In this document: in pieces, positions 1 through 11,818 of the stretch | Layout of the letters: each line of letters starts with the position of its first letter | Position numbering within the stretch: the stretch's first letter is position 1 | DNA from: Macrophomina tecta | Taxonomy: Eukaryota > Ascomycota > Dothideomycetes > Botryosphaeriales > Botryosphaeriaceae | Length of the DNA stretch: 64,000 bases | NCBI GenBank assembly: GCA_024180945.1 | Contig: JAKSGN010000035.1 | Location: forward strand, 620,001-684,000 | Reading direction: 5' to 3' | Program-made: the position numbers and the translations under genes | Notes under the pieces: model-generated | Database searches by the model: none | Told to the model about the DNA's origin: nothing | The model's input: only the letters and a program-made list of their open reading frames with translations

Positions 1-32
1 AGGTCTGCGAAAAAGCACGGAACGGGGCATAC

Positions 33-225
33 CTCGAATTCTGCTGATCTTGAAGCCCGCGCGAATCTGTGCTGTTCAGTGAAGAATCGTGTTAGCGCCA
101 TCGTTTCTCCAGCGTGGGGAGAAGGCTTGCGCACTCGGGAGACGCCTCTGGGTGCGGCTGAGGACAATGTCCAGGAACTCCTGGGAGGTGGGCACCGGGG
201 CGATGTCTTTCCAAGTGGTCTTCAT
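33..225 (-). CDS. NOG1: Nucleolar GTP-binding protein 1, 5' end only (partial)
   Basis: The minus strand encodes the N-terminus of Nog1, the GTPase needed for 60S ribosomal subunit assembly in the nucleolus and nucleus. Exon 1 (225-135) starts [19 protein letters not shown] and ends at RTQRRLP. A 63-nt intron (134-72, GTGCGC donor, ACAG acceptor) follows. Exon 2 (71-33) continues [14 protein letters not shown], and a second donor (GTATGC at 32) runs off the window. The phases (1 and 1) join cleanly, and the resulting segment matches the conserved start of Nog1 proteins as I know them. The GTPase domain itself lies outside the window. Only 278 bp separate this ATG from that of the divergent OPRTase gene, so the two probably share a promoter region. 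Without splicing, the exon 1 frame runs into a stop. Confidence 0.88.
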
Positions 226-503
226 GGTGCCTGCCGCTGGAGGTTGTTGTTGCAGGGAGGCGAAGGTTGCGAGGAAGGATGTGCTTAACAGCCCTGGGCG
301 CGGTATCGATAGATGGAGCGCGCAAAAAAAGTTCAGGGCCTTCGGTCGGTCGCCGGGTAAACTTGCTTCCACTAGCTCGCTCCCCGCCTGCCGTTGGCTC
401 CAGCTTCTCTACCGGCAACAATTTAATTTCTCAGACGCCCCGCCAAAAAGTTAAGCTCCCCGCCGACTCCTCATCTCCGCTCGGTGCAAAAGCAACAGAC
501 GCA
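226..503. promoter_or_regulatory. Divergent intergenic region NOG1 / OPRTase
   Basis: This 278-bp space lies between two divergently transcribed start codons and must hold both 5' UTRs and core promoters. I see no clear TATA box. The stretch near 320-330 contains a short A-run on the plus strand. Calling it a bidirectional promoter is an inference from gene order. Confidence 0.5.
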
Positions 504-1217
504 ATGGCTTCTTCAGACGAAATTCCCGCCTACAAAACCTCCTTCCTGGAGGCTTGCACGTCCGCTGAGGCCCTCAAGTTCGGCACCTTCACCCTTAAGT
601 CCAAGCGCATCTCGCCCTACTTCTTTAACGCTGGGCTCTTCCACCGCGCAGACCTCGTTCGGTCCATTTCCTGGGCATTTGCCCATACCATTGCCGCTCA
701 CATCAACGAAAACCCCTCATTCGACTTTGATGTCCTCTTTGGCCCCGCCTACAAGGGCATTCCTCTCGCCGCCACTACCGTAGACAAACTTGCCGAGTTG
801 GATCTGAAGAAGTTCGGCAATGTCAGCTACAGCTTCAATAGGAAGGAAGCCAAGGACCACGGCGAGGGCGGAAACATTGTTGGCGCTCAGCTCAAGGGCA
901 AGAAGGTTGTCATTGTGGACGACGTCATTACTGCCGGCACTGCTATCCGCGAGGCCATTGACATCATCAAGAAGGAAGGCGGCGAGCTCGTCGGAATTGT
1001 CGTCGCTGTCGACAGGCAGGAGAAGACTCCCAGTGCCAACGATGATGACGGCTCTCCTCGACCTAGTGCCATTGGCGAGGTCAGGAAGCAGTACGGCATC
1101 CCAGTCCTGTCGATTCTTTGTCTCGATGACATTATCGACTACCTGAAGAGCAGAGGCACCGAAGAGGAAATCCAGAAACTGCTGGAGTACCGCGAAAAGT
1201 ACAGGGCTAGTGACTAG
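504..1217 (+). CDS. URA5: Orotate phosphoribosyltransferase
   Basis: The enzyme joins orotate to PRPP to give orotidine 5'-monophosphate in pyrimidine synthesis, in the cytosol. The 237-residue product from this ATG ([11 protein letters not shown]) has the usual size of fungal OPRTases. It carries the substrate motif [11 protein letters not shown] near residue 38, [11 protein letters not shown] near residue 79, and the PRPP-binding signature [16 protein letters not shown] around residues 133-148. The frame is open further upstream (from 267), but those residues are low in similarity to anything and precede a clear family start, so I use the ATG at 504. No intron is needed. The gene is divergent to NOG1. 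It is also called pyrE/ura5 in filamentous fungi. Confidence 0.95.
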   Translation: MASSDEIPAYKTSFLEACTSAEALKFGTFTLKSKRISPYFFNAGLFHRADLVRSISWAFAHTIAAHINENPSFDFDVLFGPAYKGIPLAATTVDKLAELDLKKFGNVSYSFNRKEAKDHGEGGNIVGAQLKGKKVVIVDDVITAGTAIREAIDIIKKEGGELVGIVVAVDRQEKTPSANDDDGSPRPSAIGEVRKQYGIPVLSILCLDDIIDYLKSRGTEEEIQKLLEYREKYRASD

Positions 1218-1889
1218 TTGGAACACTCCAAAATGATGGAAAATCAATATAAAAATGCCTTAAACAACAGCTAATCCACGAGTTCTAATGGGGCCAAACC
1301 GCATATCTCCGAACACGCATCTTGCCTATCAGGCATACCCTCACGAGCTGGCACAGATGAACGCTGTCTAGGAAAATAGGCGGAGTGTGCGAATGTGACA
1401 ATACTCACATATCATTCATTCTCAAGAATGCATTATCCACAGTCATTAAAGGATTTGCGCACAAAGAGCTTTGCTAAGATGTTCCCAGCAATGCTTATCA
1501 GCGATCAATTCCAGAGTATCCTTACGGGAGTTTTACCACGGTGTTCTCGTCGATGAACCGTGCCGATAACGCTACGGCTGTGTGGATGATTAGCAGCCAG
1601 ATGTCAGATATACTCGGATACTGGCTCGCAATCACTCGACAGGCTTACTGGATAGAATCCCGGTGGCACTGACCTCGAATTCCTGGAAACTTGCCTTCAT
1701 TCAGCTGACAAAATCTACCGTGCGTTCGTTCACGACAACATACTGACTATGCAGGAGAGTAATCTCCATCGTATACAGCCGCTGAAGTCTTACCACAGTT
1801 ATTCCGCTTCCGTGAGAGACAATCTCCTGCTGGTATAACTGAATACGGCACCATGAAGAGGTGTTATTTCACTCTCGCATAGGCCAGTC

Positions 1890-2150
1890 TTAGAAACAGC
1901 GCCGTCCCATCATTTGGCCACAATTCGTGAATCGAACCAGCGGTTCAAGCTCGCCATCATCACCAGGCCTGCCGAAGGCCTCCCAACACCCAGGGCACTT
2001 TTTCCTGTTTTCATACGTGACAGGTCCCGTAGATACTTCGTTGGCGATGTTATCCACGAACTCGTCGAAGCTTGGGTGCCATTCTGAGCTTTGTTCGGTA
2101 TTGCCTGATTGGGTCTGCTTGTTATCCAGAAACTTTGATTTTTGTAACAT
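1890..2150 (-). pseudogene. Possible degenerate RING-finger fragment
   Basis: The last part of this ORF reads KKCPGCWEAFG, then LVRFTNCGQMMGRRCF before a TAA. This resembles the first half of a RING finger (C-x2-C ... C-G-x3-G-x2-C). Straight after the stop the same frame gives D-W, fitting the common C-x3-W pattern of RING domains, so the TAA could be a mutated CAA or AAA codon. The second pair of zinc ligands is not found within about 100 bp. There is no clear start and no partner exons. It may be a relic, or chance. Confidence 0.25.
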
Positions 2151-2393
2151 ATGCTGAGCGCCGTGTTGGACCTCTTTTGTACTGTCGCACGTTGCATCTG
2201 CTTTCTAAGCCTCCGTTGTTCAACGTTGTATGCCTTTTTCTGATTGAGTCACTTATGTTGTTCACGAGCAGTTGGGCTGGCTGGGGCAGCTCATGACGGT
2301 TCCCAAGCCTCAAAGCACTGCCTTCGTGCGAAACCGCAAATGTTCTTCACAGATGATTGGAGAAAAAAAAATAAATTCCAGGCGCCGCTGTAT

Positions 2394-2789
2394 TCAATGA
2401 TTGACGTTTCCAGACCGGAAAAGCAACGGCACTATCAGTGCACACATGGAAACGCCTACAGCTGGAACCCCAAAATCGACCCTACCAGATAGGCACTGCT
2501 TGATTGCAAAAGTGAGCAATCCAAATATAACCAATAACACCAAGAACAATATGACAGCCTTCAAGACGTCGGGAACAGCAAACTCTCTCTCTACATAAAG
2601 CCCCCAACCGTGCGGATGCTGTGATATACTAGCTTTAAGTTGATGATTTAACTTCTTCAGGTAGAGCTGGAATATCAAACCGGGGCAGAAGCTTATATCT
2701 CGGACCTCAAAATAGATTAGGGCAGTGGCGGGCCAGCTGTCACCTTGTGACGTGCTTCTGTTTGCTTGTCGGGGCTCCTGACGCTCCAC
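2394..2789 (-). CDS. Hypothetical membrane-protein ORF, unrecognised
   Basis: This ORF encodes up to 131 residues. The C-terminal half has a strong hydrophobic stretch (VILFLVLLVIFGLLTF) and a second weaker one (VGVSMCALIVPLLF), separated by a short charged loop. The N-terminal half looks random. I do not recognise a family, there is no supported start codon, and the surrounding region is decayed. It could be an exon of a broken gene or simply non-coding. Confidence 0.18.
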   Translation of the reverse strand: MERQEPRQANRSTSQGDSWPATALIYFEVRDISFCPGLIFQLYLKKLNHQLKASISQHPHGWGLYVEREFAVPDVLKAVILFLVLLVIFGLLTFAIKQCLSGRVDFGVPAVGVSMCALIVPLLFRSGNVNH

Positions 2790-3521
2790 GTCGACAGCAC
2801 GACCAGGAGTTCGACTCCATTACTGCTTCTTCGACTCTTCCAAGAGGCCCCAACGCTACTAGTCCAGCTCCACGACCACGCCCACATCTACTACCGCAGG
2901 TTTTCCAGATTCCGCCAACCAACTGACCAGCGCGAGCGATCTTTCTTCTATGCTAACCTGCACGCAGCCGCACGGTTTTTGTTAGCGGAGGGCATGAAGG
3001 CGTACCTCGTGCGCGACGTCCACCACTGGGCCGAGCGGACTTGACTCAGTGGCCGGCCCGTCATTACGAAGCTTGGCAGGCACCTTTAGAGTGAGGAGCA
3101 TACTGGGCACGAGGATCTCAAGTTGGTGCTAGTGAACGTTTTAGCCGATAGGGATTTCAAGTTGACAGGCGTGAAGAAGTTCCGAAATGTTTTAATTAAG
3201 GTTCCCACCTTTCCCCAAGACCTCTGCTTCTCCCGTAATCATTCCTTGTCAATTGATCCAGTTAGGGAGAGGCCCTTGGCCCGAATCCCTAAAACACAGG
3301 ACTTGGGAAGACCACATGATATCAGGCTTAGTGGAAGTCACAACGAGAATGGAAAGCCTCGAAAGTGGTTGACAGTGAATAGCCTGTTAGTGGTATCTCA
3401 GCTACGTTTAAGATATCTCTTTAACTACCGTCAGATCCACCTATGAGAACACTGGAGCCGTCTTTGGCAAACACGCTACACGCTGACATCCATGACCCGA
3501 TTGCGATCCCTGATCTCAACG

Positions 3522-6500
3522 TCACGTTGCCTTACCCCTTCCCCTTCCGCGCCCTCTCCCACGGCCGCCCCTAGCAGCCCTCGTCTTCGGCTTCAACTTC
3601 GCCTCCACATCTTCACTTCCTTCCTCAGCTCTGTCGACTTCAACCTCATCAGCCCCTTCTGCGTCATCAAAATAATGACTCTTGACAGCGGTCGCACTTT
3701 TCCGCGCAGCCGCTCTCCTCGGTGTCCTACGAGGCGTTTCCTCACTGACCACCTTCGCACACGTCGGCTTGATATCGGACGCCGATTCGGACTCATCATC
3801 GAGTTGTGGAAAAGAAGATCCTGATGATTCCAAGTCCGAAGGAGCTGACGAGAGGCCATCCTCGTCCTCATCTACGGCCTCGTCAAATCCACTGGCGCCT
3901 GAGGACTTGCGCTTACCACTGCTACGAGATGCTCTGCATCGAGTAGAGGCGGCGATTTTCGATCCCGCTGCTCTCCCCCGACCACGTCCTCGACCTTTGG
4001 GTGCGCCTCTTGAGCGTGTTGGGGTTGGTCTCGTCACGGGTTCACTGCTTCCGTCCTCACTTTCCTCGTCCTTCAGATTATCTTGGGTATCGTCTGACGG
4101 GTCTTTGATGAGGTTCTGATGAGCAGACTGCAGGGAGATAGGGGCGTAGGTTCCGGTGGTCTCGAATTCGTAAGAGCCTTGACTCTTCTTCGTGTCGTCG
4201 CCCTCAATGATGAAGCCGCCGCCCTCGGCAGCTTCTTCGTCTTCGCGCAGAAAGCCGCATTCTCCGGTCTCTTTATGGTCGTCCTTGATGAATCCTCCAT
4301 CACTGACATCCTCTTCCTCCTCTCCTGGCAGAAAGAAGCCACCTGGCCCCGGATCCTCGCCTTCACCTTCTCTCAGAAACCCGCCGGAGCCAGGGCCCTC
4401 AGCTTCCCTCACGAACCCACCCTCAAGCTCGTCCTCGAACTCATCCCCAAACTTCCGCTCAAACGTATTTCCCACCTCACCGTTCCTATTCTTCCTTGCG
4501 AACGGATTTACCACCTCATCCAACCCATCCCTCCCCTCCCCATACTCCTCCTTCACCCTCTCAATCACCCTCAACCCCAATAGAAACTTCCGCCACATTT
4601 TCAACGCCGCCTCCCGCCTCTTCTTCTCCTCCTTCTCTCTCTTTGCCGCCTGCTCCGCCTCCCATGCCTCCCTCACCATCTCCGCGTTCTCCTCCGCCAC
4701 CACGACGCCCGTCAACACCGGCACCGCGATCTGCCGCCCGAACTCAAACCCCGTGCATGCCTCAGCAAAATCGATCTCTAACTTCTTGCAAACCCGCGCC
4801 GCGCCCCTTAGGGGCACGTGCGTCGCCCCCGGCGGCACCATCGTCGGCACATAGACGTCAATATTGCCGTACGCGTTCTTCGGGATCTTGCCGTTGACGA
4901 TGGGCGGCGGGATGATCCACTCAGTCTGTTCGCGCGCATACAGGCCCTGCATGGCCTTCTCACCGCTCTCGCGCTCCGCCTCCTCGATCTCGCGCTTACG
5001 GATAAGCGTGACGGCGCGCATGGGGACGCGCTTCATGGGTAGCGAGCCCGGCAGGATCTGGCGACCCTCCTTGTGCCATGACTCGGCCGTCTTGCAGACG
5101 ACTACGTCTTTCCGCAGGAATACGGGTTCGGGTTTTGCCTTATCGCCCTTGCCAGCCATGAAGGTCTTGACGGGCTTGGAGGACGGGCGGATTGCTTCCT
5201 CGCGGCGGAGGTGGCGCTCGAGAACGAATTCGGCGCTGTTCTTGTAGTCTTGGAGGGTTTGTGGGTCACTGCTGTCGGACTTCTTGGTGTTCGAGGGCTT
5301 GATCGGGACGAGGTCGCCTTCGTCTTCGAGTTTGTCGGCTTCGGTTCGCAGGCGGCCGTCGCGCGTGTAGCTAGACATGACGTGCTTAAACCAGTCGAAT
5401 TCTTCGTAGCGTCGGATCTTGCCATGCTTGTTATAGACGGGAATCTTCTCCACGGGCATGCGGAAGCCTTTGGTCTTGCCGGGCCAGATATGCTTCTTGA
5501 GGTAGCGGACTGTCACGTCTTTGGCCGAGCCGTCAGCATTATAGCCAATGACGTAGCAGATTACCTGCTTTGCCTTCTCAGCTGCAGCACCTCGAGGCTC
5601 GAAAGAGGAGAGTAGATCAGGCGTTGACGCTACGGTCGATATGACGAGAGGAGACACTGGAATGTAAGTCTTTGAGATTGGTGATAGCACCTCCGTCCAG
5701 TAGATCGGGAATTTAAGGTCGACGTCATAGCTCTTCCTCGGACGGGACACGGGCTTCGAGGGAGTGATTTCAATGATTGATGCATCTGAGATGTCTGACT
5801 TGGCTGAGCTGAGAGAGCTGTCACTGTCATCATCGAGCGCGATGGGCAGAGGCTTCGTGCCAGATTTTCGATGCGGCGATCTCTTTCCGTTCGGCAGTTG
5901 AGGTTTCTGAGGTTTTGGTGCGGGCTTGTTTTGCTTCTTGGTGGTAGCGGTACCAGGTGTACTTGCCGCCTTAATTTTTGAATTAGGTACTGGTTCCTCC
6001 TCCTGTTTGGTAGTGTCCGGCTGGCTTGTCTGCCCTTTCTTCATGACAACCTCTTCGCCTTTTGTGAAACCAAAACCTATGGGCTGAAGACTTGCCACCA
6101 TTCGGGCTTCCAGCCCCAAGCCTCTAACTAGAGCAGTGAAGAGTTGAGCACCCACGTCCCGGCTTCCTTCGCATTGCCGTGCAGCTTCTAAAAATTCTGC
6201 CTTCGTGTGGATCTTCTCACCAAATCTTTGGACATCGTAATCTTCAGGAACATGCGTAGGCTTCTTGTGAGAATTCTTCTTCTCGGAAGGGCCCTCCTCA
6301 GTTGCCTCCCATGCCTTAACCTCTGACGCGAGAGATTTAGCAGTAGGGAAGTAACCCTTCTTCCGCAGGCCTGGGGCTGTGATGCGAAAACGCTTCTTCC
6401 AGTATGCGGCGAGGTATTTTAGTAGGCGAAGAGTAGGATCTCCTTGGCTCATATTCGGAACGCCTTCCTCCATACGACCCGCAGTTCCGCCCCAGTCTCG

Positions 6501-7295
6501 TTGATTTCTTTCCGAATGCCTGTCACTCCTCTCCTTTCCTTTGCCCTTGCCCTTGATACCATTCACGCCTTTCTTCCCTCTTGCCTTTTTCGGAGGCTCC
6601 AATGACTCATCCGGAGGTAAGCCGCTATCTCTTCTCCAGTGTTGGACTTCCTTCTTTACGCCGTCCGGTAACTGGTGCACCAAAACTTCCTGCACTTCTC
6701 TGTCGCAAGCCCAGCCATTCCGAATGTGGTTATGCCAGAGCAGCAATTGAACGTGCATGCAGTGTGTCCAAATTCGTAGCTGCCTTTCCTTCTTGGATGG
6801 ACCCTTGATTCCGAGGGCTTTCTTCCTGGCAATCTCGTCATCTCCTTCGGCCGGTCCTCCGAGACTCACTTGAAGTACGTCGTTCTCTTCCTCCAGGGCA
6901 CGCTGCCACGGAGCTAGCCTTGGCTGAGGTGCCTCGTGTGATGGTGTGTCTGCGGCAGCGGCCAGAGCGTCCTCCCAGTCCATTTCATCCTCGTCATCCT
7001 CGCCATTATCCGCACCATTGGCCTGCTGCCCGCCAGCGGCTTTACCGGCTCTTTCGTTCTTTGGATTGTCAACATCTACCTCCTCAAAGTCATCGCTATC
7101 TGCATCACTGAGCTCGCCGTCACTACTCTCACTATTTAAGGCGTCGAGGAAGGCTTGGTCGGCGGAGGAGGCTGGTTTGGCAGAAGGCGCGTCAAGGGCG
7201 TCGAAGACGTTCTTCTTGGAGCGCTTGGAAGCCGAGGCTACCGCGGGGGCCGGGGAGCGCGAGCGATCGCGCTTGCGTGGGACGAATGGCGGCAT
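3522..7295 (-). CDS. RAD4: Rad4/XPC nucleotide-excision-repair protein
   Basis: The product detects helix-distorting DNA lesions at the start of nucleotide excision repair, in the nucleus with Rad23. The intronless 1,257-residue frame begins MPPFVPRKRDRSRSP; the open frame extends 113 codons upstream, but that part lacks family likeness and the ATG at 7295 opens a basic, nuclear-type N-terminus. Around residues 290-400 and 520-560 lie the two parts of the transglutaminase-like domain (KKRFRITAPGLRKKGYF, ARMVASLQPIGF, FPIYWTEVLS). BHD1-BHD3 follow, with LERHLRREEAI and, near residue 800, the BHD3 block IPKNAYGNIDVYVPTM. The C-terminus is unusual: five to six GGF[L/F/I/V]-x-acidic repeats (about residues 955-1032) and a final RGRGRGRG basic tail. 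It is longer than yeast Rad4 (754 residues). The family call is secure. Confidence 0.93.
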   Translation of the reverse strand: MPPFVPRKRDRSRSPAPAVASASKRSKKNVFDALDAPSAKPASSADQAFLDALNSESSDGELSDADSDDFEEVDVDNPKNERAGKAAGGQQANGADNGEDDEDEMDWEDALAAAADTPSHEAPQPRLAPWQRALEEENDVLQVSLGGPAEGDDEIARKKALGIKGPSKKERQLRIWTHCMHVQLLLWHNHIRNGWACDREVQEVLVHQLPDGVKKEVQHWRRDSGLPPDESLEPPKKARGKKGVNGIKGKGKGKERSDRHSERNQRDWGGTAGRMEEGVPNMSQGDPTLRLLKYLAAYWKKRFRITAPGLRKKGYFPTAKSLASEVKAWEATEEGPSEKKNSHKKPTHVPEDYDVQRFGEKIHTKAEFLEAARQCEGSRDVGAQLFTALVRGLGLEARMVASLQPIGFGFTKGEEVVMKKGQTSQPDTTKQEEEPVPNSKIKAASTPGTATTKKQNKPAPKPQKPQLPNGKRSPHRKSGTKPLPIALDDDSDSSLSSAKSDISDASIIEITPSKPVSRPRKSYDVDLKFPIYWTEVLSPISKTYIPVSPLVISTVASTPDLLSSFEPRGAAAEKAKQVICYVIGYNADGSAKDVTVRYLKKHIWPGKTKGFRMPVEKIPVYNKHGKIRRYEEFDWFKHVMSSYTRDGRLRTEADKLEDEGDLVPIKPSNTKKSDSSDPQTLQDYKNSAEFVLERHLRREEAIRPSSKPVKTFMAGKGDKAKPEPVFLRKDVVVCKTAESWHKEGRQILPGSLPMKRVPMRAVTLIRKREIEEAERESGEKAMQGLYAREQTEWIIPPPIVNGKIPKNAYGNIDVYVPTMVPPGATHVPLRGAARVCKKLEIDFAEACTGFEFGRQIAVPVLTGVVVAEENAEMVREAWEAEQAAKREKEEKKRREAALKMWRKFLLGLRVIERVKEEYGEGRDGLDEVVNPFARKNRNGEVGNTFERKFGDEFEDELEGGFVREAEGPGSGGFLREGEGEDPGPGGFFLPGEEEEDVSDGGFIKDDHKETGECGFLREDEEAAEGGGFIIEGDDTKKSQGSYEFETTGTYAPISLQSAHQNLIKDPSDDTQDNLKDEESEDGSSEPVTRPTPTRSRGAPKGRGRGRGRAAGSKIAASTRCRASRSSGKRKSSGASGFDEAVDEDEDGLSSAPSDLESSGSSFPQLDDESESASDIKPTCAKVVSEETPRRTPRRAAARKSATAVKSHYFDDAEGADEVEVDRAEEGSEDVEAKLKPKTRAARGGRGRGRGRGRGKAT

Positions 7296-9664
<2,369 letters not shown>

Positions 9665-10195
9665 ATTCTCAACTAGCCTCACGGTGCAAGGCATCTATCT
9701 ACGGCCTCTTCAGATGACTTCTCCATGGCACTACAATAATACGATGAGCTGTGTTCTGTGTTGATATTTTGATATGGACGTAAGGAAACCTTTGTTTGAA
9801 GACGAACATGCGTGTAGCAGTAGATAGTCCAAATGAGAATGCCCAAACGTAGTATAGTGGCTCTTGGCCCTTGTTAAATAGTTTGCAGTTTCACCGAAGG
9901 CCCTTTAAGGGACAAGCATTGAGTTGAAACAATTTTTATCAAGCAAGGGAGGTTGGTTGCGAGGAATTTTGGCATTTGCGGATTGTAAATGTTGACTTGG
10001 GCTGTTGGATGGATCTTGACATGGGACCAATAATTGACTTGGGTGTTGATGGCAATTACGTAACCCCGCATCTACTCGAGCAAATTGAAAAAGTCCGCGC
10101 CGGATCTTTCTCCACTCCGCTCTAAAAACCAACATCAGCCTTAGATTGCATCTAACGTTGCTTTATCACAACTATCGCAAATAATTTTTAATCCG
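9665..10195. other. Intergenic region, no gene seen
   Basis: These 531 bp cover the 3' side of the amine oxidase and the upstream region of the Zn2Cys6 gene. I see no ORF with coding character and no distinct motif. Confidence 0.4.
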
Positions 10196-11818
10196 ATGTC
10201 TCCGGCAGGACGCGTCGGCGCGGCATCATCCTCAAATGGGAAACCTAAAGGTAATACTTTGAACCAACTCTTCAACCGTGCTCACATGAACAGCAGGCTG
10301 TTTCCAATGCTCAAAACGGCGGATCACGTGCGACCTGGGGCATCCAACATGTAGAAAGTGTCTTAAGAAGGGCATCGAATGCTCCGGATTAAGCCGTATA
10401 CGTTTTAGCGACGGAGTAGCACGCCGTGGAAAATACCGGGGTCGTCAGCTGCCAACTTTGGAGTCTCCGCCAGAAGGAACCCATGTCGAGCAGGCTCCTC
10501 GAAGAATACGTTGGCAGCACGAACACCCAAAGAAGTCAACCAGTGCAACTACAGACCAGCGGCCTTCTAAACGAAGATGGTTGCAACCCACTGAGCCTAT
10601 CTTTAACGCCTTGAAAATGGATTCCCTGGTAACAACGGCTGTCCAGGACCAGGGCTTCGAGACCCGGATATTATCTGGTGCACTTACTATTCAGCTACCG
10701 CCACAAATTTTAAGCAGACACCGACACGCCGCAGGTCCAAGTTCCTGTTCGCAAGGCAATCCTTTACAACCTTGGCTTTCGCCTATGAACTCTGAAATCC
10801 GCATGCTCTTCTCTCATTGTGAGATATCTCCTTTCAGTGTCTAGATCCAGCACTGACAGCCTTCAGTCTCAGAAGCTGTAGCACCCGTAATGGTGGTATT
10901 GGATAGCATATCCAATGGCTACCGTGATCTCATCCTCCCGATGGCCTGCGAAGACGAAGTATTGAGGCGAGCCATCGGCGTCGTCGCTGCACAGCATCTC
11001 GGCCAGAAACGACCTGATCTCCAGGCGGCGGCCGATTCCGGCCGCGCCGCTATCATTTCCAGATTGCGCAAAGATGCCCTTCAAGCCTCACCTGACAAGG
11101 TATTCAACATGTACACTTGGGCAACATTGATCGTTCTGCTGGTGGGAGAAACGGTGACCGGAAGTGGCGAATACAGGTATCTGATACAAATGCTGCTGTG
11201 CCTCTCGCGCAGCCGAACCAGCCGACTGAACGACAAGGTCTCATCAGCCGAGGACTTCCTCATACGGCAAACACACATGTATGTACTTCGTAACTCCTCG
11301 CACAAATATTTGTTCACACTCCCAACAGGTTCGATTTCCTCTCCAAACCGCTCCTCGGCCCCCACAACGACGGAACTACCGCCATCGCCATTTTCTCCCA
11401 CCACCTGGACTGGCTCGCGCCGGCCACTCTCTCGCCAACCTCTCCGCACATTCCCCTCCTCTCCACCACCCGCCAAGCCTTCCTCCAAGCCACCCGCATC
11501 CACAATGCCGCCTCAACAACACCCACGCCGACGACACACGACGACGCATGCATCCTCCTGGCCCACCTCGTCCACCTCGTCCAGCAGATCCCCCCCGACG
11601 CCCCCTGCGCCCACGCCCTCGTCTGGGTCTGCTTCCTCGGCGCCGCCTGCCCGCGCGCGGACGCTGCGCAGCGTGATTTCTTCGTTGAGCGCATGCGCGA
11701 CGTGCATGCGCGGACGGGGTTCGGGAACATTCCCGCGGCAGTCAGGGCTTTGGGGGGCATGTGGACGGAGGGGGGCGGCAGCGGGATGGGAGACGGCGTG
11801 CCGGTGTTGGTGATGTGA
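10196..11818 (+). CDS. Zn2Cys6 transcription factor
   Basis: This is a fungus-specific binuclear zinc-cluster regulator. Four exons, 10196-10250, 10297-10818, 10867-11278 and 11329-11818, join in frame to 492 residues. The cluster spans residues 20-47: C20-x2-C23-x6-C30-x6-C37-x2-C40-x6-C47 (CFQCSKRRITC...CRKCLKKGIEC), split from its N-terminal tail by a 46-nt intron. A basic linker (RRIRWQ, KRRW) follows. The middle region (MVVLDSISNGYRDLILPMA, then ALQASPDKVFNMYTWATLIV) matches the Fungal_trans_2 / DUF3468 type found in acriflavine-resistance-like and arginine-regulator-like proteins. The end, rich in Gly, terminates at a TGA. The gene lies downstream of the amine oxidase on the same strand. 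The ligand and target genes are unknown. Confidence 0.88.

Larger units (their letters stand above)
1218..3521. other. 2.3 kb gap with decayed coding traces
   Basis: There is no intact gene here that I can support. Two minus-strand traces stand out: a half RING-like segment (1890-2150) and a hydrophobic ORF (2394-2789). Other ORFs, for example 2766-3044 on the plus strand, show no recognisable motif. The A+T-rich stretches and stop-interrupted coding traces suggest an old, mutated gene or repeat. Confidence 0.4.

Noticed and set aside
1921..1950. A GGTTCGATTC-like B-box on the minus strand, hinting at a tRNA
   Set aside because: No matching A-box or cloverleaf arms around it.
2766..3044. 92-codon plus ORF
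   Set aside because: No motif, and it lies in a decayed region.
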